This document shows, piece by piece, positions 13,839 through 18,880 of a stretch of 18,880 nucleotides of DNA. The position numbers and the translations under genes are program-made. The DNA comes from Candidatus Omnitrophota bacterium. GTDB taxonomy: Bacteria > Omnitrophota > Koll11 > VGKN01. The stretch lies in contig VGKN01000005.1 in NCBI GenBank assembly GCA_016867055.1, positions 1-18,880 on the forward strand, read 5' to 3'. Under the pieces are notes generated by a model. The model was not told the origin of the DNA and did no database searches. It worked only from the letters and a program-made list of their open reading frames with translations. Within the stretch, counting starts at the first letter, position 1. The number at the start of each line of letters is the position of its first letter.

Positions 13839-14402
13839 TTACACTTCCAAAATTGGTGGTAAATCAATTCTTTTGCTACTACATTCTAACTTTACAACCA
13901 CTGGATTCTCATCTTTTCTGCGTACTCTATAGTTAACATGTTCATTTTGAAAACCAGCGGCTAGTCCACCATGACCTTTTAAATATCCAGCTATAGCACT
14001 CTCAATCCTTTCCAGTAATCTTTTTTCACAACTCACTGGTGCAATATATACCCGGAATAACTTCAGTGAATCAAGAAGTTTCGGATAAAGCTCATTGTGC
14101 CTCTTAATAAAATCCTCAATATCTCCCAAGGGTAAAGGTAAACGTTTCCCTTTCTGTAATTCTACAGGTTCGTAAATTCCATATTCGCCAGATAAATAAC
14201 CCTTAAGATGCTCTATCATCCTTTTAGAAAAAGCTCTGGTTGTTATCCCAACGTAATAAATAAGGTCCTTATCTTCAACTGGAACTGCCCAAAAATAAAT
14301 TCCCTTTTTTAAGGGGGATTCAAGAATACAAGGTAAATCGTTGCCTTTTAATAAAGTAAACGGCCCCTGGAATCTAATTATAATTTCAGTGGAATTATCC
14401 AT
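13839..14402 (-). CDS. GIY-YIG nuclease domain protein
   Basis: The 187-residue protein shows the GIY-YIG fold: KKGIYFWAV (GIY at 34-36), then IYYVGIT (YVG at 50-52), R56 in TTRAFSKRMIEHLKGY, and a later ERIESAIAGYL helix with Glu131 or Glu134 in the place of the catalytic, metal-binding glutamate; FQNEHVNYRV supplies the usual asparagine. These enzymes cut DNA using a tyrosine and one metal ion. The N-terminal 30 residues and the C-terminal strand region are extra. There is no signal peptide. It starts three bases after the stop codon of the small conserved gene upstream, so the two form a pair, and AAAGG in the end of that gene can serve as its ribosome site. The biological role (defence, mobility or repair) is open. 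Confidence 0.75.
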   Translation of the reverse strand: MDNSTEIIIRFQGPFTLLKGNDLPCILESPLKKGIYFWAVPVEDKDLIYYVGITTRAFSKRMIEHLKGYLSGEYGIYEPVELQKGKRLPLPLGDIEDFIKRHNELYPKLLDSLKLFRVYIAPVSCEKRLLERIESAIAGYLKGHGGLAAGFQNEHVNYRVRRKDENPVVVKLECSSKRIDLPPILEV

Positions 14403-14405
14403 AAT

Positions 14406-14729
14406 TTAAACCTTTGCCTGATCAACTATCGTAGCTCTATTTAAAATATTCTCTATTACCCAATATTTATGATTACCTATATTAAAATATGTGTGTTGTT
14501 TTGAATAAAACGTTTCAGTATAACCATTCTTTTTTATAAACACACTAAATTCATCAAATAGTTTTTTTTCATTTTCGGATAAATAATCTCTTACAATGTA
14601 ATAGTGCGGTATCTCGGGCATAGTTTTTGCAAAAACCCACTTATTCCTATGAATAAATTCTTCCACATAAGGAGGTATGCTCTGACATTTTCTCGCAGAA
14701 TGGCTATTTCTTTTCTTTAACTTTATCAT
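14406..14729 (-). CDS. Conserved small protein of unknown function (FAKTMPEIPHYYIVRDYL type)
   Basis: The 107-residue protein starts MIKLKKRNSHSARKCQSIPP behind GCAGGA. Its middle, KWVFAKTMPEIPHYYIVRDY, then a helix and KQHTYFNIGNHKYWVIENIL, is of a type I have seen in many bacterial hypothetical proteins: W-FAKTMP-x-PH-Y-x-R and a late Y-x-Y-W-x-M/I block. No function is known to me. The conserved aromatic, histidine and arginine residues suggest a nucleic-acid or nucleotide-binding pocket, which is inference. It directly precedes the GIY-YIG gene by three bases and probably works with it. Upstream lies the 92-base repeat, so any promoter must be inside or beyond that repeat. Confidence 0.65.
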   Translation of the reverse strand: MIKLKKRNSHSARKCQSIPPYVEEFIHRNKWVFAKTMPEIPHYYIVRDYLSENEKKLFDEFSVFIKKNGYTETFYSKQHTYFNIGNHKYWVIENILNRATIVDQAKV

Positions 14730-14757
14730 ATATTTCCTGCAGGCTTAGTTTCTTTAG

Positions 14758-14849
14758 TCTTTAGGGACGTTCCCGACTTATTCGTAAGCCTGTCCTATCC
14801 ATTATTTGCCCAGGGACACCCTCGTGCTAAATTTGGGGCCTGTCCCTGA
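14758..14849 (-). repeat. 92-base dispersed repeat, copy 2
   Basis: This is the second copy of the element at 2022-2114, in the same orientation and identical over 14791-14849. On the minus strand its end reads GGGAACGTCCCTAAAGA. It sits within what was a coding sequence: the signal-peptide stub at 14932 runs into it and stops at a TAG inside it. Confidence 0.8.
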
Positions 14850-14932
14850 AACAACAGCTCGTTTGCCATAGCGCTACTTGCTAATAATAAGAATGCTGTA
14901 ATTATCCAAAGAAATAATAGCCGCCTATTCAC
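14795..14932 (-). pseudogene. Signal-peptide stub of an exported protein, cut off by the dispersed repeat
   Basis: GTG 14932, four bases after the stop codon of the gene upstream, reads MNRRLLFLWIITAFLLLASS then AMANELL, a textbook signal peptide with an AMA cleavage site. The next codons (FQGQAPNLARG) are the repeat, and the frame ends at a TAG within it after 45 codons. The repeat has evidently replaced or displaced the mature domain. It may still be translated, but the product would be a signal peptide plus about 20 meaningless residues. Confidence 0.6.
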
Positions 14933-14936
14933 CTGC

Positions 14937-15584
14937 CTAGGGCTCCAGGACATTATTTCGTGGCTTAAAATTAAGACTACCATCATCCAACTGCCTGATG
15001 TCAAAATACCTTAGAAGCAACTCCTTTGTTTCCTGATTATTATAGAACTCTTTTATTGCTGAAATGGCATTCTCTTTAAATCCAACTAATAGATAATCAT
15101 CCGGATGTGTAAGAAACGTCGCATGGTATAAACTTATTTTTTCTTCAGCTTCATTACTTTTCGATTGAAAAAGAATCTTTTCCATGCATTCCCTCGATTC
15201 TTTTTCCAAAGCCAACTTAACCTGCTCAATAGTCGCACATTTAAGGATTATATTCGTAAATTTATCGATTATCTCTTCCCTAGAAGGAATCGGGACTTTT
15301 TTAATTATCAAATCAAAAGTTTGTTTAACCTGTCTGATTTCATTTAAGCGGCACTCTTCTTTCCGCTCTTCCTCTGTAGTCGGCATAAATACCGCCTTGT
15401 GCGGCATAGGACACCAAAACAAAGATTTTTTACGAAACTCTAGGAACCCAAGAAGGTCTATCCGCAAACTCATGCCGCCTTCAAAGAATATTCTTATCCT
15501 ATGACCATCGCCTAATTTGATTTCCGTGCTTTTGTCAGCATCACGCATAACTACCTTAGATTTATTCGTTTCTTTATTCTTCAT
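14937..15584 (-). CDS. Unrecognised 215-residue protein with a FDI-DG-L-KPR tail
   Basis: The start at ATG 15584 (MKNKETNKSKVVMRDADKST) has only a weak site; ATG 15548 is a possible alternative. There is no signal peptide, though the frame may have lost one: the DNA just upstream carries a coding remnant (see findings). The protein has a strand-rich beginning (GDGHRIRIFFEGGMSLRIDL), the segment SLFWCPMPHKAVFMPTTEEE, a helical centre (PSREEIIDKFTNIILKC) and the C-terminal block RYFDIRQLDDGSLNFKPR. This last block is shared with the exported protein at 12727-13200, so the two proteins are related at least in their tails. I do not know a function. Confidence 0.65.
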   Translation of the reverse strand: MKNKETNKSKVVMRDADKSTEIKLGDGHRIRIFFEGGMSLRIDLLGFLEFRKKSLFWCPMPHKAVFMPTTEEERKEECRLNEIRQVKQTFDLIIKKVPIPSREEIIDKFTNIILKCATIEQVKLALEKESRECMEKILFQSKSNEAEEKISLYHATFLTHPDDYLLVGFKENAISAIKEFYNNQETKELLLRYFDIRQLDDGSLNFKPRNNVLEP

Positions 15585-15638
15585 TGTCTGCCTATGGTCT
15601 TCGACTCGCTTTCTGATAAATGGTTTTTATCAATTTAT

Positions 15639-16097
15639 TTAAACCTCATAATCAAAAGTGCAATAAAGTTCAATCGTTGGAGAAAGTAAATCTTTATGTT
15701 TTCTTGGCTCAGTCCCATGAATATTTGCTTTAAACTCATATTTTTGGCGCTGATATGTATCAATTATTATTTTAAATGTTGAGGGGATTGCCCAAAAAAC
15801 AACATATGGACCATCCTTTCCGGTAATATAAATTGTAAAGACACCATTATCAGCATCCCAGACTACATGTGCTTTGTCTTTATTGGTCCAGGTGTTTTTC
15901 TCGCCATCAATAGAAAACTCCGCTTTTTCAATTTCGCTGGAAATATCCCAAATGTCAGCATTGAATACAGTCCTCCCAGTTCCAGATTTGCATTTTATAC
16001 AATATGTATTAGAACCAGCCCATGCTTGAAAAACGATAAAGAAAATAACCAAAGAAAATAGAATTATTAAACTAACTATTAATTGTTTCTTATTCAC
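15639..16097 (-). CDS. Exported 152-residue protein of unknown function
   Basis: It starts with GTG 16097 behind an AGGGGG site, 14 bases after the stop codon of the gene upstream. MNKKQLIVSLIILFSLVIFF followed by IVFQAWAG is a long signal peptide with an AWA cleavage site; the coding DNA matches the other MNKKQLI starts. The mature part contains CIKCKSGTG (two cysteines three apart, perhaps a disulfide or metal site), then alternating strands (WTNKDKAHVVWDADNGVFTIYITG) typical of a beta-sandwich, ending in ELYCTFDYEV. I recognise no family. It is probably periplasmic or surface-exposed. Confidence 0.68.
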   Translation of the reverse strand: MNKKQLIVSLIILFSLVIFFIVFQAWAGSNTYCIKCKSGTGRTVFNADIWDISSEIEKAEFSIDGEKNTWTNKDKAHVVWDADNGVFTIYITGKDGPYVVFWAIPSTFKIIIDTYQRQKYEFKANIHGTEPRKHKDLLSPTIELYCTFDYEV

Positions 16098-16111
16098 CCC
16101 ACAACCCCCTC

Positions 16112-16741
16112 TTATTCTCCCTCGCCTCTTGATACAATTTCTGGAAACTTTAATTCAATTTTCTTATCGATCGAACCTCCACCAAACTGATACTTAGAGG
16201 GGTATATTATAACCTTATCCTGATAAACCTTTATTTTGCCATTGTATCTATCACCTAAAGAATAAATGCCGATAAGCGACATAAGCAGCTGTTCTTGCTT
16301 TTTACCCTCCCACATAGTCTGCCCTTCTGAGAATTTAACAAATACCAGATACATGAAGTAACCCGATCCGCCTCCGCCATTCCCAATTTCAACGACATGA
16401 ACATTATCTGCCATCTTACCTAACCACTTATAGCCGAAGTCATCGTATTCCGTTAAGTCTCCACAAAAACAACGTTCTTCTCTAACAGCCCACCATTGAC
16501 CATACTGCCTTTTAACTTGGCTATTGGGGTATTCATTAGTGTCGAATGCTGCTGAAACATCAACGACTGTTACTATCGGACGCTGATCCGACATCCAACC
16601 TATAAACTCTCCGATCAGGAATGGATGAATCGGCTTATTTTTGTATGTAAACTTAGTGTTCACCTCTTCCAATGCCGTTCCCGCCATCACAGGCGCAACA
16701 AACGCAATAAGGATCAAAATGTCCGGAATGATTCTCTTCAT
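16112..16741 (-). CDS. Exported 209-residue protein of unknown function
   Basis: ATG 16741 has a GAGGTG site. MKRIIPDILILIAFVAPVMA is a signal peptide with a VMA cleavage site; this one does not belong to the MNKKQLI set. The mature protein is beta-rich with IVTVVDVSAAFDTNEYPNSQ, two cysteines in ERCFCGDLTEYDDFGYKW, a glycine-rich loop EIGNGGGGSGYFMYLVFVKF and YGGGSIDKKIELKF-like strands at the end. The EERCFCGD pair of cysteines could form a disulfide. I recognise no family. It precedes the MNKKQLIVS gene by 14 bases and is likely in the same transcript. Confidence 0.68.
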   Translation of the reverse strand: MKRIIPDILILIAFVAPVMAGTALEEVNTKFTYKNKPIHPFLIGEFIGWMSDQRPIVTVVDVSAAFDTNEYPNSQVKRQYGQWWAVREERCFCGDLTEYDDFGYKWLGKMADNVHVVEIGNGGGGSGYFMYLVFVKFSEGQTMWEGKKQEQLLMSLIGIYSLGDRYNGKIKVYQDKVIIYPSKYQFGGGSIDKKIELKFPEIVSRGEGE

Positions 16742-16770
16742 ACAAACACCTCATTCAACATACTTGACCA

Positions 16771-17148
16771 TCACCTCTTCATATTGTCAGGTATTATTCC
16801 CATCATCTTCATTAGCGCCGCAGTACCCTTCATCGGTCTGGAGACATCGAAGTAATAAGTATGGCTCGCACCATCTGCCGTGGTAATTGTATGCGCACGA
16901 ACCGTAGCTTCAGGGATACCCGATCCATTCACGAAAAAGTCGATATTTGGCTTCCAATCAACATCCTTTTTACCGTGTCGCTCAGATATAAAACGATCAG
17001 TTAGTCCATGAGCCGTGTCCATAGATGCACAATTAATGATTGCGGCCATTCGTGGAGATGTTGCATCTCCCCCATGAATTGGCGGCATCTTATTCATTTC
17101 TTTAAGTGAAAGAGGTTTCTTGCCAAATAGATTGTCAAAAAGTCCCAT
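16771..17148 (-). CDS. Unrecognised 125-residue protein, first gene after a promoter
   Basis: ATG 17148 has a strong AAAGGAG site and a short 5' leader from the extended -10 promoter at 17186-17194. The start MGLFDNLFGKKPLSLKEM is an amphipathic helix of the sort that often sits on the inner face of a membrane. The rest (GGDATSPRMAAIINCASMDT, ERHGKKDVDWKPNIDFFVNG, ATVRAHTITTADGASHTYYFDVSR) has alternating strands and no cysteine-metal motif. No signal peptide is present. I do not recognise it. Being first in the run, it may set the theme of the exported-protein genes that follow, but nothing in it says how. Confidence 0.65.
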   Translation of the reverse strand: MGLFDNLFGKKPLSLKEMNKMPPIHGGDATSPRMAAIINCASMDTAHGLTDRFISERHGKKDVDWKPNIDFFVNGSGIPEATVRAHTITTADGASHTYYFDVSRPMKGTAALMKMMGIIPDNMKR

Positions 17149-17185
17149 AATATCACTCCTTTCTTATCGTAGATTGGTTGCTTAT

Positions 17186-17194
17186 ATTATACCA
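17186..17194 (-). promoter_or_regulatory. Extended -10 promoter (TGGTATAAT)
   Basis: The minus strand reads TTGGTATAAT, a perfect TATAAT with the TGn extension, in a 60-base gap between two genes. There is no good -35 hexamer at 16-18 bases, which the TGn extension can compensate for. The expected start near 17179 would give a 30-base leader to ATG 17148. It probably drives the run of genes down to about 14.9 kb. Confidence 0.55.
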
Positions 17195-17208
17195 AAATTG
17201 TTACCAAA

Positions 17209-18102
17209 TTACTGGCTAGTACACCTGCCCCCTTCGTGATCTATTATATAATCTCTTGTCCCCTTACACAAAGGAAATTCGGAACACCCGTAAAACTTTC
17301 CTCTAAATCCATTTCTTAAAATCATTTTAGCACCACACATAGGACAACGCTTAATAGTATTCTCTTGGCTGTATTCGCTAAGTCTCCACAATCCAGCTCT
17401 CAGTTTGCCGCCACGATACTCATCCCAACAAGGTTTTTCATCAAATTCATTAATATTATCTAAATACCTATTATATAGATACTCAGGCATCCCGGAGCTA
17501 TTTAATTTAACAACTTTTTTAAAGAACGATTGATTCGCCCACATACGTTCCCACTCTCCTCCTCTACATCCTGGCCTGAAAATGTAAAGAATCTTAGGCG
17601 CAACAGATAATCTGCAATACAATGCTTCATAGACTATGCAAATTTCTTCAGCAATAAAAAGCACGCTAAAAAATTCAGAAGAATTCTTAGACACAGAATT
17701 TCTTTGCCATATACTCCAGTAGCAAAAAAAGGGTACGCTGAAAGAAAGCACATATTGACCTCTTTCAGGTAAAACAAGTGGTCCCCAGCTATTTGGTACT
17801 AAATCGCTCCACAAAATCTCTTTATGTGAAACTAGACGAAAATCAGAAAAAATTATTTCTTTTGATCCTTTGAACCTCTTCAAATAACTTTCTTTTTTAA
17901 TATGATAATCGGCATAGACAAACGAAAAAATATTACCCGCTAGTAATGGCCTAGGGCCTAGAATACCACCAGAACAAGGATAATAAAGCGAATCGGTCAA
18001 TATATTTCTTAATGGAAAATCTATTTTTTCTAGATTTTTATTTCCCTTTGCGATATCTTCGAGCCACTTTGGGACTTCCATCTTTGGTAATTCAGATATC
18101 AT
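17209..18102 (-). CDS. Unknown protein with a C-terminal topoisomerase-type zinc ribbon
   Basis: ATG 18102 has a strong AAAGGAGG site. Of 297 residues, the last 45 contain CPMCGAKMILRNGFRGKFYG followed by CSEFPLCKGT: Cys253, Cys256, Cys273 and Cys279 form the zinc ribbon found at the end of type IA topoisomerases and in some nucleases and DNA-binding proteins. The first 240 residues match nothing I know; they are rich in aromatic residues (FSFVYADYHIKKESY, FFCYWSIWQRN) and have paired glycines (FRPGCRGGEWERMW). There is no signal peptide. A DNA- or RNA-binding role is likely from the ribbon. The gene is alone between the palindrome cluster and the promoter at 17.19 kb, so it may form its own transcript. 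Confidence 0.72.
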   Translation of the reverse strand: MISELPKMEVPKWLEDIAKGNKNLEKIDFPLRNILTDSLYYPCSGGILGPRPLLAGNIFSFVYADYHIKKESYLKRFKGSKEIIFSDFRLVSHKEILWSDLVPNSWGPLVLPERGQYVLSFSVPFFCYWSIWQRNSVSKNSSEFFSVLFIAEEICIVYEALYCRLSVAPKILYIFRPGCRGGEWERMWANQSFFKKVVKLNSSGMPEYLYNRYLDNINEFDEKPCWDEYRGGKLRAGLWRLSEYSQENTIKRCPMCGAKMILRNGFRGKFYGCSEFPLCKGTRDYIIDHEGGRCTSQ

Positions 18103-18127
18103 TATTGCCTCCTTTAATTACCTTTCT

Positions 18128-18184
18128 TTCGTTAAACGAATGCCGCGGCATTTCCCGCTAAATCCCCGGAATTCAATCCGGGGA
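18128..18184. repeat. Cluster of three perfect palindromes
   Basis: In 57 bases there are TTCGTTAAACGAA (18128-18140, 6-base arms around one base), AATGCCGCGGCATT (18139-18152, 14-base perfect palindrome) and a hairpin of TCCCCGGA with TCCGGGGA across a 6-base loop (18163-18184). Outside the hairpin, CCCGC and GCGG form a further imperfect pair. No T tract follows on either strand, so it is not a standard terminator. It is GC-richer than its surroundings and looks like a REP-type intergenic repeat or a protein-binding or RNA-processing site. Confidence 0.6.
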
Positions 18185-18207
18185 CTTTGCGGAAAAGATT
18201 AAAGCAT

Positions 18208-18513
18208 CTAATCACCATTGCTTCCTTCGTAACGTTTTTCCCACTCTTTCAAAAAGAACCCGGTTCCATCTTTATATTCACCAAATCGCCTTCTAGCGCC
18301 GCATTTTCTACATACGAATTGCGTGTACTTAAATCCTTTTTCCTTGGTCATTCTAGTTTCTAGACCTATATTGTCATGCGAACATAACCCACACTTGCCG
18401 TCAAAACCTAAAAGTACCCCAGCCGATCTAACCGCATCGCGAAAATCAGCGCCTTCAAAAGTAGCTTCAATCTCGGTTAATGAATTCAATCTCATTTTAA
18501 CTTTTAGTTCCAT
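18208..18513 (-). CDS. Small four-cysteine zinc-ribbon protein, phage-like
   Basis: The start is ATG 18513 (MELKVKMRLNSLTEIEATFE) behind AAAGGAG; the frame is open seven codons further. The 101-residue protein has CGLC at 41-44 and CRKC at 68-71, a zinc ribbon, with the block KGFKYTQFVCRKCGARRRFGEYKDGT across and after it (quoted in part: FKYTQFVCRKCGARRRFGEY). The plan of an N-terminal strand-helix domain, a C-x2-C, a conserved Y-x-F/V-x-C-x-x-C and a late basic tail is common in small single-strand or DNA-binding proteins of phages and mobile elements. No name can be given. It lies 49 bases after the small peptide gene upstream. Confidence 0.68.
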   Translation of the reverse strand: MELKVKMRLNSLTEIEATFEGADFRDAVRSAGVLLGFDGKCGLCSHDNIGLETRMTKEKGFKYTQFVCRKCGARRRFGEYKDGTGFFLKEWEKRYEGSNGD

Positions 18514-18562
18514 TTTACTCTCCTTTAGCGGCATCTCTGCCTTTGTAACCTTCTACAATTGC

Positions 18563-18667
18563 TTAATTAACGCCCATTAGAGAATTCATTCCCACTCCAA
18601 GAACCATCTGAATTCTGCCAGCAGTGAAAAGCATTAAACTAGCTAATAACAAAATTAACATTCTCAT
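18563..18667 (-). CDS. 34-residue hydrophobic peptide
   Basis: ATG 18667 has a near-perfect GGAGGT site and encodes MRMLILLLASLMLFTAGRIQ followed by MVLGVGMNSLMGVN. The first half is a membrane-spanning or signal-type helix; the second half is mildly hydrophobic with four methionines. It lies 18 bases after the stop codon of the exported protein upstream, in the same direction. The strong ribosome site argues that it is translated. It could be a small membrane protein, a toxin-like peptide or a remnant signal peptide; nothing distinguishes these. Confidence 0.5.
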   Translation of the reverse strand: MRMLILLLASLMLFTAGRIQMVLGVGMNSLMGVN

Positions 18668-18685
18668 ATTTACCTCCATGTATTA

Positions 18686-18880
18686 TTAATAATCCCATCC
18701 TGTACCAATTTCACCAGTATATGGATTTACGTTGCCGCAACAACTCCAATTATTCGAACCGATACCATCGGGATTCGATCTATAATGCGGAGCCACATAG
18801 GTACCGTTGCTTCTAGTATAACCTCTTACATATACATCTGCTAAAGCTACCCCAAAAGACCACATAAGTATTGCTGAACA
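18686..18880 (-). CDS. Small exported protein of the YVRGY-RSNGTYV-HYRSNPDG type (partial, start beyond the right edge)
   Basis: The frame is open at base 18880 and ends at TAA 18686, giving the last 64 residues. They begin CSAILMWSFGVALA, the end of a signal peptide with an ALA cleavage site, then DVYVRGYTRSNGTYVAPHYR, SNPDGIGSNNWS, CCGNVNPYTGEIGTGWDY. The YVxGYxRSNGTYVxPHxRSxPDG and GNVNPYTG blocks are those of a small exported protein family that is very common in bacteria and has no known function. The two adjacent cysteines in place of the usual residues between NNWS and GNVNPYTG are unusual. Confidence 0.82.
   Translation of the reverse strand, partial: CSAILMWSFGVALADVYVRGYTRSNGTYVAPHYRSNPDGIGSNNWSCCGNVNPYTGEIGTGWDY

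Noticed and set aside
14933..15004. ATG at 15004 as the start of the signal-peptide frame
   Set aside because: This extension lies inside the end of the 215-residue gene and puts residues that do not fit before the signal peptide; the GTG at 14932 gives a standard signal peptide.
18163..18184. CCCCGGA hairpin as a rho-independent terminator
   Set aside because: No T tract follows on either strand.
1..18880. CRISPR array, tRNA, rRNA, integrase or transposase
   Set aside because: No regularly spaced repeats, no cloverleaf-forming sequence with a TTCRANNC arm, and no recognisable recombinase motif were seen on either strand by eye.

Overview
The window is an AT-rich stretch of bacterial DNA in which every gene I can support lies on the minus strand, so transcription runs from high to low coordinates. 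The gene content (many short unrecognised secreted proteins, a recurring MNKKQLI signal-peptide start, TPR proteins, a 93-base GGGAC-type dispersed repeat) resembles genomes assembled from uncultivated bacteria. My best guess is something like Omnitrophota, at low confidence and from memory of similar signal peptides only. Shine-Dalgarno sites are clear in front of many genes, and the genetic code looks standard.

Reading in the direction of transcription: 18.9-17.2 kb holds the end of a small secreted protein of the YVRGY-RSNGTYV type, a 34-residue peptide, a small four-cysteine zinc-ribbon protein, a cluster of three palindromes, and a protein ending in a topoisomerase-type zinc ribbon. From an extended -10 promoter at 17.19 kb a long run of closely spaced genes of unknown function follows down to about 14.9 kb, many exported. 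A 92-base repeat then cuts off a signal-peptide coding stub at 14.8-14.9 kb. After it come a conserved small protein plus GIY-YIG nuclease pair (14.7-13.8 kb), then another run of exported or TPR proteins (13.8-9.7 kb). Six sites between 16.1 and 10.6 kb begin with nearly the same MNKKQLI-coding DNA; at two of them the reading frame stops after 16-18 codons, leaving a mini-ORF in front of a cytosolic-looking gene.

From 9.58 to 3.35 kb lies what looks like a genome-defence operon: a 1574-residue DUF4011 / superfamily 1 helicase / Vsr-like (MTES) nuclease / DUF3320 protein, a DUF4268 protein with an N-terminal PD-(D/E)xK-like nuclease domain, and a small nuclease-like protein that starts one base after the DUF4268 stop codon. 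The operon has its own candidate sigma70-type promoter with a perfect 8+8 palindrome over the -10 box. Both the helicase and the DUF4268 gene are preceded by a related terminator-like hairpin placed between a stop codon and the ribosome binding site. This suggests ribosome-gated transcription and is the most unusual arrangement I found.

At the low-coordinate end are an unrecognised 341-residue protein, the second copy of the repeat fused to the 5' end of a 199-residue gene that seems to have lost its signal peptide, a 289-residue protein with a sigma-region-4-like helix-turn-helix, and the N-terminal zinc-binding domain of a DnaG-type primase that runs off the window. I see no rRNA, tRNA, CRISPR array, transposase or integrase gene.
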